Positions 8,040 through 15,748 of a stretch of DNA of 64,000 bases are shown here, piece after piece. The stretch lies in NCBI RefSeq assembly GCF_017874035.1, contig NZ_JAGGKV010000009.1, forward strand, positions 1 through 64,000, read 5' to 3'. Under the pieces are notes generated by a model, which was not told where the DNA came from, did no database searches, and saw only the letters and a list, made by a program, of their open reading frames with translations. Within the stretch, counting starts at the first letter, position 1; each line of letters starts with the position of its first letter. Source of the DNA: Paenibacillus aceris (GTDB lineage Bacteria; Bacillota; Bacilli; Paenibacillales; NBRC-103111). The position numbers were made by a program, and so were the translations under genes.

Positions 8040-8570
8040 GTGGAAGAGCAATTGCAAAAGGCTAAGGAACTTTTTGTCTTGTATCGAGGCAACTTTATTC
8101 ACATGCATCGTGAGGGTGTCCTAGAGGCTTACAAACAATTTGAAGTCGGAAGACAAGTGGAAATTGATTGGTATTCTGAAATGATTGATGCATATGCCAA
8201 GGAATTGTCGATCCGGAACTGGGAGGCGGTCTCCGGCTTGGGGGCGCTGGCTAAATATTATCAAGACGCCCGAATCGTTGATCATGTGACTGCCTTTATC
8301 TCTCGTCAATTGATGGGCGCGGATAGCATCGTTAAGTTGATGTATGCCGAGAAACTTTTGGAGATTATTCAGACAACGAAGAACGTCATTGCCAAAGAAA
8401 AATTATATGAGGCTTATCGGCATGCGTTAAGAGTTTTGGAGGACATCATTGCAAAACCGCTCATTGTTGACCCGGGGCATGAGCTTTCTCTTTTTCAATT
8501 AAAAGACAAGAAATCGCTTAACCTTCGCGCAAGAAAAAGCATCGAGGAGATTAAACTTGTTGAGTTTTGA
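8040..8570 (+). CDS. hypothetical helical protein, 176 residues
   Basis: Unrecognised, predominantly helical protein. GTG 8040 follows AGGAAGGTGA by 6-7 bases. It contains charged amphipathic helices from residue 1 to 130 and a more polar C-terminus with a Lys/Arg-rich KDKKSLNLRARKS stretch. There is no signal peptide or membrane segment. Its position 35 bases after the TPR methyltransferase suggests cotranscription and possibly a functional link, for example as substrate or partner; that is inference only. Confidence 0.6.
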   Translation: MEEQLQKAKELFVLYRGNFIHMHREGVLEAYKQFEVGRQVEIDWYSEMIDAYAKELSIRNWEAVSGLGALAKYYQDARIVDHVTAFISRQLMGADSIVKLMYAEKLLEIIQTTKNVIAKEKLYEAYRHALRVLEDIIAKPLIVDPGHELSLFQLKDKKSLNLRARKSIEEIKLVEF

Positions 8571-8577
8571 ACAGATT

Positions 8578-9207
8578 CTACAATCGGTGCGTTCTGCTTC
8601 TCCAGAAATTAAACCACCCCACACCACAGATCGCACACATCGCAATAATGCCCATTAAATCGAACCATTCCTCTTGAAGCAGCAGGAGGATGCCTGGTTC
8701 TTTTTTTATTTGGAGGACAGCGAGTTGCGCCAATAGGCCGGCGATGGCGATTTCCAGCCACGGCATTTTGACGAAAAACTCTTCCATTTTGGAGGAAAAA
8801 AAGAATAGAAGAAATAAAGCTGGGAGCACGCCCATGGCAATAAATGCAACGTTATTCGAAAGTCTGGCTGAGAGCAGAATACTATCAATGCCCATAACTA
8901 AATCTAATGAAGCAATGCTGCTAAAGATCCATATCAGTGAAAAATGCTTTCTCATTTGATTTTTAGGCAAGACCATCCGAATGGCAAAGAAGAACATGAC
9001 GGCGGCCGTACAAACACTGACGTAGGGAACTTTGGACCAGGACTGGACACAGGCGATATAGATGATGCGCAGGAGGCATAATACAATCAAAAGGTACACT
9101 CTAAACTTACTTCTCAGGCTGTACCTGTTAAGTGAATTTTGAATCATGATCGCGTTATCTACATTTGTAAATAAATTATATATGAAAATAATAAACCAAT
9201 TTTGCAT
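8578..9207 (-). CDS. TerC-family integral membrane protein
   Basis: A 209-residue membrane protein with about seven hydrophobic segments. The ATG at 9207 is chosen because AAAGGA lies upstream and the protein then begins directly with the first helix (MQNWFIIFIYNLF). Two acidic motifs inside helices, NVDNAIMI near residue 15 and LDLVMGIDSILLSA near 110, match the paired Asp-containing motifs of TerC/Alx-family proteins, which handle metal ions (in characterised members manganese export). Length is close to the family norm of about 220. It converges tail-to-tail with the 8040 gene with only 7 bases between. I looked for the manganese yybP-ykoY riboswitch often found before such genes and did not see it. 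Confidence 0.7.
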   Translation of the reverse strand: MQNWFIIFIYNLFTNVDNAIMIQNSLNRYSLRSKFRVYLLIVLCLLRIIYIACVQSWSKVPYVSVCTAAVMFFFAIRMVLPKNQMRKHFSLIWIFSSIASLDLVMGIDSILLSARLSNNVAFIAMGVLPALFLLFFFSSKMEEFFVKMPWLEIAIAGLLAQLAVLQIKKEPGILLLLQEEWFDLMGIIAMCAICGVGWFNFWRSRTHRL

Positions 9208-9414
9208 AGAAGGATTTCCTTTCGCGGGCATTCGCCTGTCCCTAGAGACTAAGATCATTATATGATTGGGATTCCAAAATAAACCAAATCCATCATAGAA
9301 ATGAGTCTGAACATTTGATTTAAAAAGCATAACAATCTGCAACATTATGGAGAACCTTCACGTTAAGTAGGTAACACCATGGGAGTCATATTAAAATAGC
9401 AAAGGAGAGAATAA

Positions 9415-10320
9415 ATGATGAAAAAGTTAGCCGCCATAACGTTAACTTCCTTGTTGATTAGCTCATTGACATTTAGCTCCGCATTTGCGTTTTCGGACTT
9501 GGAGGAAGGTCAATCGGAAGCTATATTGGCATTGAAGGATCGGGGGATCGTGAGCGGGATCGACAGCGAACATTATGTACCGAAAGGTAAAATCAGTTAT
9601 GCGCAAAGCGTGCAAATGATTGTTAAAGGCTTGAACTTGAATCTGGACACGATTCGTTTCATTAAACAGCCTGTGGCATCGGATACGTATACGAACATAC
9701 CGAACGATGCTTGGTATGCGGATGCATTTATCATTGCTCATTATAATGGACTTGAAATTCCTAAGGATGTGAATCCGAACTCAACCATTACCCGTGAGCA
9801 GTTCGGGGATTTACTCGTGCGTGCCCTTGAAAAGAAAGGGAATTTCCCGTTAGTCAAAATGTTTATTGTCATCAAGGATGAGGATCAAATAAATGTGAAT
9901 TACCAAGGCACTTTGCAACGATTGTTGCTGTATAAGATCACACAGTTGGATAAAGACGGCAAGTTCAATCCGAAAAGCGAACTTACGCGTGGCGAAGCGG
10001 CCAGATGGGTATATCAAGCGATTCGATTTGTAGAAGCTCATACGCAGAATCCGGCTCCGGTTGAAGAAGTTTCCGTTAAGGTTGAGAAAGTGAATGACGA
10101 TGTCAATAAAGTGACTTTGTCCAAAGAAATGCCGAATCCCGGATACGGCCTTGTTATTCAAGCAATCGAGTTAACGGCGGACGGCCAGGCGGTCATTAAA
10201 TACACGGTGAAGAAACCGAACCCGGATATGATGTATCCGCAAGTGATAACTGAAGTAAAGGCAGAAACGTATGTTTCTTCCAAATATAAAGCAATTGCTG
10301 AGCCTGCTGGCTCACAATAA
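9415..10320 (+). CDS. secreted SLH-domain protein with PrcB-like C-terminal domain
   Basis: A 301-residue exported protein. AGGAGA lies 6 bases before ATG 9415 (ATG 9418 is an equal alternative). A Sec signal peptide occupies residues 1-25 (KKLAAITLTSLLISSLTFSSAFA). Three S-layer-homology repeats follow: near 26-75 (FSDLEEGQSEAI...GIVSGID), 90-140 (NIPNDAWYADAFIIAHYNGLE...TITREQF) and 150-205 (YKITQLDKDGKFNPKSELTRGEAARW). SLH domains bind pyruvylated secondary cell-wall polymers. The last 70 residues (GYGLVIQAIELTADGQAVIKY...AETYVSS) resemble the PrcB C-terminal protease-inhibitor domain. Likely a cell-surface protein that modulates a protease or folds against the wall; the second part is inference. 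Confidence 0.8.
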   Translation: MMKKLAAITLTSLLISSLTFSSAFAFSDLEEGQSEAILALKDRGIVSGIDSEHYVPKGKISYAQSVQMIVKGLNLNLDTIRFIKQPVASDTYTNIPNDAWYADAFIIAHYNGLEIPKDVNPNSTITREQFGDLLVRALEKKGNFPLVKMFIVIKDEDQINVNYQGTLQRLLLYKITQLDKDGKFNPKSELTRGEAARWVYQAIRFVEAHTQNPAPVEEVSVKVEKVNDDVNKVTLSKEMPNPGYGLVIQAIELTADGQAVIKYTVKKPNPDMMYPQVITEVKAETYVSSKYKAIAEPAGSQ

Positions 10321-10328
10321 ATAGGAAC

Positions 10329-10364
10329 TGCTGCTGCCTTGTATGAGGTGGCGGCATTTTTTTT
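10329..10364 (+). terminator. strong hairpin terminator
   Basis: Arms TGCTGCTGCC and GGTGGCGGCA (ten pairs including wobbles) with an 8-base loop, followed by eight T. It ends the SLH-protein transcript. Confidence 0.85.
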
Positions 10365-10452
10365 GTGCCCTTGCAACCTGTCATTTGGACAGGTCCGGAT
10401 TTAACTCTCTCTCATAAAATATAGCATCCTATTTTAATAGGAGGTGAGAGAG

Positions 10453-10623
10453 ATGAAAATAAACTATTTTACGTTAACTTTGGGCTTGATTGGTGCAGCT
10501 AAATTGATTTTAGACGCGTACGGGATGGACCTTATTAAAGATACAGATATGAACGCGATCGCAAACGGTGTTGCTGCCTTGCTTTCTGTTATCGGTATTT
10601 ATACAAACCATCAGAAACCTTAG
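10453..10623 (+). CDS. phage holin-like membrane microprotein, 56 residues
   Basis: A short gene with ATG 10453 and a near-perfect AGGAGGTGAG 5 bases upstream, ending at TAG 10621-10623 and followed by a terminator. The product begins MKINYFTLTLGLIGAAKL and has two hydrophobic helices (residues 5-22 and 36-50) separated by a short polar loop with DAYGMDLIKDTDMN, and a polar IYTNHQKP end. This two-helix layout and loop resemble small holins of Gram-positive phages, which form membrane lesions to release endolysin. No endolysin or other phage gene is next to it, so it may be a domesticated or stand-alone holin-like protein. The family call is from pattern only. Confidence 0.65.
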   Translation: MKINYFTLTLGLIGAAKLILDAYGMDLIKDTDMNAIANGVAALLSVIGIYTNHQKP

Positions 10624-10656
10624 TCTATCTTGTTTGAGGTGGAATAGGACAAGGGA

Positions 10657-10686
10657 GGCATCGAGTATGTACTCGGGGCCTTTTTT
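10657..10686 (+). terminator. hairpin terminator
   Basis: Arms GGCATCGAGTA and TACTCGGGGCC pair with one mismatch and one wobble, followed by six T. It ends the holin-like gene. Confidence 0.75.
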
Positions 10687-10713
10687 GTGTACAGCCCGTC
10701 TCTTGCGAATGAT

Positions 10714-10895
10714 GGGAACTACAGGGTGATATTTCTTCGGAAATCGCCATTTTGCCCAAATGTGGGAAACTATGGTCAGCTATTTCCTCATATTGCTCGA
10801 ATTTCCGCCCAAATCGGAGAAATAAAGCCCTGTAGATCCCCTATGCCTGCGAAATCCCCGCTTATCGCTAAAATAGCGGACTGTGGTTTCTTTCA
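10714..10895. repeat. palindromic intergenic repeat element
   Basis: This covers most of the 416-base gap 10624-11039. Two similar direct arms, GGGAACTACAGGGTGATATT at 10714 and GGGAAACTATGGTCAGCTAT at 10764, are followed by two inverted copies, AATAAAGCCCTGTAGATCCC ending at 10840 and AAATAGCGGACTGTGGTTTC ending at 10890. The first and third arms pair over about 22 bases. Short palindromic words such as CGCTATTTTAGCG-like CGCTAAAATAGCG lie inside. An 85-codon open frame across it has no ribosome site and is not taken as a gene. I recall similar elements scattered in Paenibacillus intergenic regions, but copy number cannot be seen here. Confidence 0.6.
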
Positions 10896-11039
10896 GGCGG
10901 CTGGGTGGCATGGATTGCTTAACTTTGCAGGCAAATGCATTTGAAACAGAAGGGCGCTATTGGAGCAAAATTAGCTGCGGTAGAGGGAATTGTTCTGCTT
11001 GGACATAATAATGTAAAATGTCAAGCTGGAGGGATTGAC

Positions 11040-12251
11040 TTGAGTAGAAAACACGTCGCTATGGTCACTGTGATCGCTTTAATGCTGCTGCTAAGCGCCG
11101 GATGCTTCTATTCCGCCAAACCTTCTGTCCCTCAAGAACCCACTCCGCAAGCCAAAGAATCACAGCCACCTTCAGCCGCGATTCAGCCTGTCCCGTCAAT
11201 CCTGCATACCGCGCCTACGGAAGTAAAGCCAAGACAGTATAAAGTAACACTCGCAGCAATCGGTGACGTTCTGATTCATAGCGAAGTTTATCAAGATGCC
11301 AAGCAAAAGGACGGCACATATCATTTTTCAGGCATGTTTGAGAGCGTGCAGAGATACTTGCGTGAACCTGATCTTTTAGTTGCTAATCAGGAGACGATGA
11401 TTGGAGGGAAGGAGCTGAGACTGTCCGGTTATCCTTCATTTAACAGCCCGCATGAAGTCGGGGATGCCTTGAAGAAGGCAGGGGTGGATCTTGTTACCGT
11501 CGCCAATAATCATACGCTTGATCGTGGTGAAAAAGTGATTCAAAGCGCTCTTTCGTACTGGGATCGACTAGGCATTCCTTACACAGGATCTTTTAAATCA
11601 CAGGAAGATCAGAGTCAAATCCGTACACTGACCAAAAATAACATCACATTTTCTTTTCTGAGCTATTCCTATGGCACGAACGGGATTCCTCATCCCAAAG
11701 GAAAAGCCTACTTAATCAATCGAATTGAAGTCACTCAGATCGAGAATGACGTGGAGATCGCCAAGCGAATCTCTGACGTCATCGTAGTCGCCATGCATTG
11801 GGGGACGGAGTATGAGTCTTTACCCAATGAGAATCAAAAGTTCCTTGCCCAAAAGCTAGCGGATCTAGGCGTACATATCGTTATCGGAAATCACCCGCAC
11901 GTTCTGCAACCACCGGCGTGGGTGACGGGGAAAAATGGCAACAAAACACTCGTGCTGTACTCGTTAGGTAATTTTATTTCCGCTCAAGGCGGATTAGCTA
12001 AACGCGTCGGCGGAATGGCGGCGATAGATGTCATCAAAACCACGGAGAGAGAAAACTTAGCGATTGCGTTGCAGCATCCGGCTTTTCTTCCCACCTATAC
12101 CACTTACCGAAAAATGACCCAGTTTAGGGTGCTCCCCATGCGTCAAGTCAGCGAGGAGCAGCTGAACAACGGCAATTTCCAATATGATCAAATTCAGAGA
12201 CATATGAGAACTTATATGCAAGAACTGAGATTCATCGATACCGATAAGTAG
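11040..12251 (+). CDS. CapA/PgsA-like metallophosphatase-fold lipoprotein
   Basis: A 403-residue exported lipoprotein. TTG 11040 follows GCTGGAGGG by about 5 bases; the in-frame upstream sequence to 10935 lacks a ribosome site. Residues 1-22 form a lipoprotein signal (LMLLLSAGC lipobox), then a Pro/Gln-rich spacer to about residue 55. The rest is a PGA_cap domain with a calcineurin-like metal site: AAIGDVLIHS, VANQET, VTVANNHTLDRG, VVAMHWGTEY and IVIGNHPHVLQP. Members take part in capsule or poly-gamma-glutamate synthesis (CapA/PgsA), but no pgsB/C genes are beside it, so the polymer link is uncertain. It is followed by a strong shared terminator. Confidence 0.8.
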   Translation: MSRKHVAMVTVIALMLLLSAGCFYSAKPSVPQEPTPQAKESQPPSAAIQPVPSILHTAPTEVKPRQYKVTLAAIGDVLIHSEVYQDAKQKDGTYHFSGMFESVQRYLREPDLLVANQETMIGGKELRLSGYPSFNSPHEVGDALKKAGVDLVTVANNHTLDRGEKVIQSALSYWDRLGIPYTGSFKSQEDQSQIRTLTKNNITFSFLSYSYGTNGIPHPKGKAYLINRIEVTQIENDVEIAKRISDVIVVAMHWGTEYESLPNENQKFLAQKLADLGVHIVIGNHPHVLQPPAWVTGKNGNKTLVLYSLGNFISAQGGLAKRVGGMAAIDVIKTTERENLAIALQHPAFLPTYTTYRKMTQFRVLPMRQVSEEQLNNGNFQYDQIQRHMRTYMQELRFIDTDK

Positions 12252-12265
12252 CGATATGAAAGCGA

Positions 12266-12294
12266 AACACCCCTCGAACTTTTCGAGGGGTGTT
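12266..12294. terminator. perfect bidirectional terminator
   Basis: Thirteen-base perfect arms AACACCCCTCGAA and TTCGAGGGGTGTT with a 3-base spacer. It stands between the convergent capA-like gene and the 74-residue minus-strand gene and has a short T-rich tail on the + strand. Confidence 0.85.
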
Positions 12295-12335
12295 CCTTGT
12301 GTAAGCCCAGATGGGGCTTCATCTCGTTCGAGTCA

Positions 12336-12560
12336 TTACGAGAGACTATCCTCTTCATCTGTGCTTGCCGTTGCTCGTGCAGTTCGCGCTTCAGCCAATT
12401 GTGCATGCGCCGCGTCCAGTTGTTCTTGCGCTGCTTGAATCACTTGACGGCGATTATTATCGGCTGTTTGAGCTTCGTTGAGATTTTTAAGTGCATCAGC
12501 TACTGCATTATGAGCTTGGATCTCTGCATCTTGCTGCTGATTGGATTGTTGGTCTGACAT
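12336..12560 (-). CDS. small Gln/Ala-rich coiled-coil protein, 74 residues
   Basis: A minus-strand gene with AGGAGG 7 bases before ATG 12560. The product starts MSDQQSNQQQDAEIQ and continues as one long alanine-, glutamine- and glutamate-rich helix with heptad-like spacing (AHNAVADALKNLNEAQ, then AAQEQLDAAHAQLAEA), ending in an acidic DEEDSLS tail. No membrane segment or cysteine is present. Small Q/A-rich proteins of this kind occur in spore formers, but I cannot name a family. It has its own transcript, closed by the terminator at 12266-12294. Confidence 0.65.
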   Translation of the reverse strand: MSDQQSNQQQDAEIQAHNAVADALKNLNEAQTADNNRRQVIQAAQEQLDAAHAQLAEARTARATASTDEEDSLS

Positions 12561-12663
12561 GAGGCGGCCTCCTAATTGTTGGAATTTTGCTTAGTTAATA
12601 TTCCCAAGAAAGCAGGAATCATTCATTGGATAATGGAAAATATAGGCCGAAGGAGGGTTTTGT

Positions 12664-13104
12664 TTGAAAATTAACAGCGTAAATCACTTTCTTTTTTCTG
12701 TCACGGATTTAGATAAATCCATTCAATTTTATCAAGCTGTTTTTGGGGCAAAGCTGCTAGTGAAGGGGAGAAGCTTAGCTTATTTCGACTTAAACGGCTT
12801 GTGGCTGGCGCTGAATGTGGAAAAGGACATTCCTCGCAATGAGATTAAGCATTCTTACACGCATATCGCATTTACAGTTGAGGATGAAGATTTTCAAACG
12901 ATGGTAGAAAAACTTGAGCAACTAGGGGTGAACATACTTCCAGGACGTGTGAGAGATGAGAAGGATAAGCGTTCCGTCTACTTTACGGATCCAGATGGGC
13001 ATAAATTTGAATTTCATACGGGCACTTTGGAAGATCGGTTAGCTTACTACATGAACGAAAAACCTCATATGTTATTTTATGATAATGATGATGATGCCAA
13101 ATAA
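12664..13104 (+). CDS. fosB: FosB metallothiol transferase (fosfomycin resistance)
   Basis: A 146-residue vicinal-oxygen-chelate enzyme that opens the epoxide of fosfomycin with bacillithiol or cysteine, needing a divalent metal. TTG 12664 follows AGGAGGG by 6 bases. The sequence follows Bacillus FosB almost throughout: HFLFSV, FYQAVFGAKLLVKGR, AYFDLNGLWLALN, SYTHIAF, GVNILPGR, VYFTDPDGHKFEFHTGTL. The expected metal ligands are His8, His67 and Glu116, all present. It is 8 residues longer than typical FosB through an acidic DNDDDAK tail. Cytoplasmic, single-gene transcript ending at the hairpin near 13200. Confidence 0.92.
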   Translation: MKINSVNHFLFSVTDLDKSIQFYQAVFGAKLLVKGRSLAYFDLNGLWLALNVEKDIPRNEIKHSYTHIAFTVEDEDFQTMVEKLEQLGVNILPGRVRDEKDKRSVYFTDPDGHKFEFHTGTLEDRLAYYMNEKPHMLFYDNDDDAK

Positions 13105-13178
13105 GTCGGCAATGTGCGGTCTATTGATCAAGTAACGGCTCTGGAATCCGTTGTTGATGAGATTAAGCCCATTTATCG

Positions 13179-13226
13179 AAAGAGGCTGCCCTCAAGGTTG
13201 ATCTACCTTTGGGACAGCCTCTTTGA
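13179..13226. terminator. bidirectional hairpin terminator
   Basis: Outer arms AAAGAGGCTGCCC and GGGACAGCCTCTTT with inner AAGGT/ACCTT pairs. It lies between the convergent fosB and the 55-residue minus-strand gene. Confidence 0.8.
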
Positions 13227-13241
13227 TTTGTAACAGGATCT

Positions 13242-13409
13242 TTAATCTTGCGACTGGCTGTTGGAAGAAGCGGAAGGGTTGGATTGGAATACTTCTGCTG
13301 CTTCCTCTGCGGAAAACTCCGTATCATCTTGACCTGGAACCGGAAGTTTATTTAGTTCTGTAGACTGAACTTGCGCTTTGTTTGCTTGATTATTATTTTG
13401 ATTCTGCAT
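13242..13409 (-). CDS. small Gln/Asn/Ser-rich hydrophilic protein, 55 residues
   Basis: A short minus-strand gene with AAGGAGGTG 6 bases before ATG 13409. The product begins MQNQNNNQANKAQVQSTEL, contains a PVPGQDD turn, an acidic FSAEEAAEVFQ helix and a Ser/Gln-rich end. The low-complexity, very hydrophilic composition recalls small acid-soluble spore proteins of the gamma type, but no repeat or protease site (a GPR cleavage motif) can be confirmed, so the class is left open. The strong ribosome site and the terminator behind it support expression. Confidence 0.65.
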   Translation of the reverse strand: MQNQNNNQANKAQVQSTELNKLPVPGQDDTEFSAEEAAEVFQSNPSASSNSQSQD

Positions 13410-13466
13410 AACGACACCTCCTTAGTCTTTTAACAACAAAGTATAGTATCCCATAAAAGGAATATT

Positions 13467-14351
13467 TTATACGGATTGTGAGGACATAAAAGAATAAATC
13501 AAGTCTTGAATGTTGACGAACCTCCGCTCTTTGGAGAGCATGTCGTGGATTAGCCGTTTGAGAGGCGTACGTTCCTCGTAGTAGGGAGGAGCATATTTTC
13601 GAATGTGAATGTACGGAAATTCAAGAAAGGGATGATAAAAGAAGGAAGCCAAATCCGTCTCTTCGTACTGACTAACTTGGTTCATAATCCTGGTGACATC
13701 TTGTTCTACGGCATCAGAGCTAACATAGCCAAGGGGGGTTGGCACGTAATAGGTTCTTCCAACAATTGAAGCAGCGGTTTGATAGGTCACCTGCCGATTG
13801 GTCGGGTCGTGGGGATTGTTTTCGTAAATGAGCCAGGAGCAGGCTTCCAGAATTTTACGCTGCACCTCCGATGCGGCATAGTGCGGTGTTTCAAACCAAT
13901 CCGGCCGCAAACCGGCAGTTTGAAAGGCAGACAAGGCCATGTGAAATCTGCCGTATGCATAGGACCTCTGAATATGCAGGCTATCCGAAAGAGAGGACTT
14001 CGGATCATCTGGCGGACAATCCTTGAGGCAGTCCGGATAAGCAAATTCAAACCCTTCGCCGCTGACGGATTGACCGTATTGATGGGTATAGCCGTGAATG
14101 CCCAGCGAAGCGCCGCGCGTTCTTAATGCTTGTAACGTTTCAACAAATCTTACGGATACAGGATCAAAAGGATTGCTGATCGTACAGTCATATTGAAGCT
14201 CCGGATTAATGAAGCGGGAAATGACAGCCACGTGAAAAGGTATTTTTTGCATATATAAATAATCTGCAACGGCGCGCAATTTCAACTGGCTCTCCGTTGT
14301 TTCGTAATAGCCTCCAGGTCCGATATCCTCCAGCCGTAGTAGTGCTTTCAC
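13467..14351 (-). CDS. DUF2334 polysaccharide-deacetylase-like protein
   Basis: A 294-residue protein of the DUF2334 branch of the NodB/polysaccharide deacetylase superfamily. GTG 14351 is chosen because a GGGGGGA run lies about 7 bases upstream. Visible motifs are LLRLEDIGPGGYY at the N-terminus (the acidic ED pair corresponds to the deacetylase Asp-Asp motif), FHVAVISRFINP, and LGIHGYTHQYG near residue 105, the His-x-x-x-His metal site. FETPHYAAS near 165 and FFYHPFLEF near 245 supply further conserved histidines. No signal peptide is seen, so it would act in the cytoplasm unless exported otherwise. The substrate is unknown. Confidence 0.75.
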   Translation of the reverse strand: MKALLRLEDIGPGGYYETTESQLKLRAVADYLYMQKIPFHVAVISRFINPELQYDCTISNPFDPVSVRFVETLQALRTRGASLGIHGYTHQYGQSVSGEGFEFAYPDCLKDCPPDDPKSSLSDSLHIQRSYAYGRFHMALSAFQTAGLRPDWFETPHYAASEVQRKILEACSWLIYENNPHDPTNRQVTYQTAASIVGRTYYVPTPLGYVSSDAVEQDVTRIMNQVSQYEETDLASFFYHPFLEFPYIHIRKYAPPYYEERTPLKRLIHDMLSKERRFVNIQDLIYSFMSSQSV

Positions 14352-14562
14352 GTTGAAATCCCCCCGCAACGAATAGGTTGGTTACTTCCAATACCATTGT
14401 ATGTGTAAGACTTCTGTTTCAGTTCGATGAAAATAGGCGGCGTAATTCATGGGTAATGTTGTCGATTTATAGCGAAGTAAGTCGATTTCTGACAAAGAGG
14501 AAAGTCGATGAAAGAAAGCGATTTCATTTATTGTTAAAATCGTGTAAACTCCTTATATGACG

Positions 14563-14580
14563 TTAGGTTAACCGCTTTCC
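14563..14580 (+). promoter_or_regulatory. 18-bp motif shared with module 2 (operator/cre-like)
   Basis: TTAGGTTAACCGCTTTCC. The same 18 bases with one change (C to G) occur at 25042-25059. The core GGTTAAsCGCTTTCC is partly palindromic, like sites for LacI-family proteins including CcpA. It lies about 30-50 bases upstream of the promoter of the first LacI gene, a position suited to activation or looping. Confidence 0.55.
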
Positions 14581-14611
14581 CGAATTTTACGAATAATTCA
14601 TAAAAAACCTG

Positions 14612-14639
14612 TTGTAATTTGCATGTTTTTAACTATAAT
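14612..14639 (+). promoter_or_regulatory. sigma-A-like promoter of the LacI gene
   Basis: TTGTAA at 14612-14617 and TATAAT at 14634-14639 with 16 bp between. The expected start is near 14646, just upstream of the tandem operators. Confidence 0.65.
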
Positions 14640-14656
14640 AAGAAATACAAGGATCG

Positions 14657-14684
14657 TTAAACCGGTTTAATTAAACCGCTTTAA
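14657..14684. promoter_or_regulatory. tandem LacI-type operators
   Basis: TTAAACCGGTTTAA (14657-14670) is a perfect 14-bp palindrome, followed directly by TTAAACCGCTTTAA (14671-14684), the same site with one base changed. Both lie just downstream of the predicted transcription start and 39 bases before the LacI start, which fits autorepression. A related perfect palindrome lies behind the gene at 15749. Confidence 0.7.
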
Positions 14685-14722
14685 TGAATGATTAGAATAA
14701 AGTGCTTAAAGGAGGTGGAAGG

Positions 14723-15733
14723 ATGGCTACCATTGATGATGTTGCCAAGCTGGCAGGTGTTTCCAAAGGAACCGTCTCGAGCGTTTTCAGCAAAAAGCGA
14801 CCGATTTCTCAACCGGTGACAGATCGGGTGCTTTCGGTAGCCAAAGAACTAGGCTATTTTCCGAATCATATTGCCAGAAGCTTGGCGATTAAGAAGACGA
14901 TGATTGTTGGATTGAAGATGCCGATTTCTAAGGCGGGCAACCTGTCACAATTTGAAATTCAAATGCTCAATGGTGTGATAAAGGAATGTACGAAGCACGG
15001 GTATCGCATTCTGCTCGACACGCTTCCGGAGCACGATGATCTTACGCAATTTTCAAGTGATCCTGTAGATGGCGTTATTATGCTGAATCCACGTAAGCAT
15101 GATCAACGCATTGAGCGATATGAACAAATGAGAATTCCATTAGTGCTTGTAGGAAGGCCTGATCCTTTGGATAGTTCGATCAGCTACGTGGATAACGATA
15201 ATGAACAGCTGGCGTACGAAGTCGGCAATTACTTGCTGACTCAGGGTCACCGTTCTATCTTATTCTTAAATGCCTCATCTGATATGACGGTGTCGGTCGA
15301 TAGAGTAAATGGTTTAAAGAGAGCTTTCGATGTACAGGGAACCCCTTTTCATAACGCCAAGGTCATGAACTTTGACCGCAAACATCACGCAACACCAACA
15401 GAGTATGGTTACATATCCATGATGCAATCGCATCAAAAGATTCCTTTCACGGCTGTCGTGGCTGACACAGACAGAGTTGCGCTTGGCATTCTGCGAGCTA
15501 CCAGAGAGCTTGGGATGGAAGTTCCAAGAGATCTCTCGATCGTGGCATTAAGCAACGACGTGAGGCTGGCCGAAGAGATGACGCCAAAGCTGACATCCGT
15601 CGAGCTTTCAGCGGAAATGTTAGGAGCCGAGGCTGGACGCATTTTAATTCAAAAAATGATTGATCCGCAAACAGTTGAACAATGCATTGTAGACGCACAA
15701 CTCATTTATCGCGAGTCTTGCAGAACCCTATAG
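14723..15733 (+). CDS. LacI-family transcriptional regulator 1
   Basis: A 336-residue DNA-binding repressor. ATG 14723 is preferred because AAAGGAGGTGG lies 4-5 bases before it; the open frame reaches back to 14702. Residues 1-50 form the LacI helix-turn-helix and hinge (ATIDDVAKLAGVSKGTVSSV, then GYFPNHIARSL). The rest is a periplasmic-binding-protein-like sensor domain (VDGVIMLNPR, VLVGRP, SYVDNDN, HRSILFLNAS, AVVADTDRVALGILRA). It very probably controls itself and the transporter operon behind it through the AACCGGTT palindromes. The effector, likely a sugar or sugar phosphate, is unknown. Confidence 0.9.
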   Translation: MATIDDVAKLAGVSKGTVSSVFSKKRPISQPVTDRVLSVAKELGYFPNHIARSLAIKKTMIVGLKMPISKAGNLSQFEIQMLNGVIKECTKHGYRILLDTLPEHDDLTQFSSDPVDGVIMLNPRKHDQRIERYEQMRIPLVLVGRPDPLDSSISYVDNDNEQLAYEVGNYLLTQGHRSILFLNASSDMTVSVDRVNGLKRAFDVQGTPFHNAKVMNFDRKHHATPTEYGYISMMQSHQKIPFTAVVADTDRVALGILRATRELGMEVPRDLSIVALSNDVRLAEEMTPKLTSVELSAEMLGAEAGRILIQKMIDPQTVEQCIVDAQLIYRESCRTL

Positions 15734-15748
15734 GAATGAGACGCATTC

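Larger units (their letters stand above)
14352..14722 (+). other. 371-base regulatory gap before module 1
   Basis: Between the divergent DUF2334 and LacI genes. It holds a candidate operator (14563-14580), a sigma-A-like promoter (14612-14639) and two tandem LacI operators (14657-14684), listed separately. A 60-codon open frame at 14378-14560 has no ribosome site and is not accepted. The word GTCGAT occurs three times between 14460 and 14510, of unknown meaning. Confidence 0.7.

Noticed and set aside
9208-9400. yybP-ykoY manganese riboswitch before the TerC-like gene
   Set aside because: The conserved yybP-ykoY core sequences were looked for on the minus strand and not found.
10687-10944. 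85-codon open frame on the + strand
   Set aside because: It lies across the palindromic repeat element, has no ribosome site and no protein-like pattern.
12256-12557. + strand frames opposite the 74-residue gene
   Set aside because: They contain the terminator stem and lack ribosome sites; the minus-strand gene has AGGAGG.
14378-14560. 60-codon frame and threefold GTCGAT in the gap before LacI 1
   Set aside because: No ribosome site; the three short repeats are too few and irregular to call an array.
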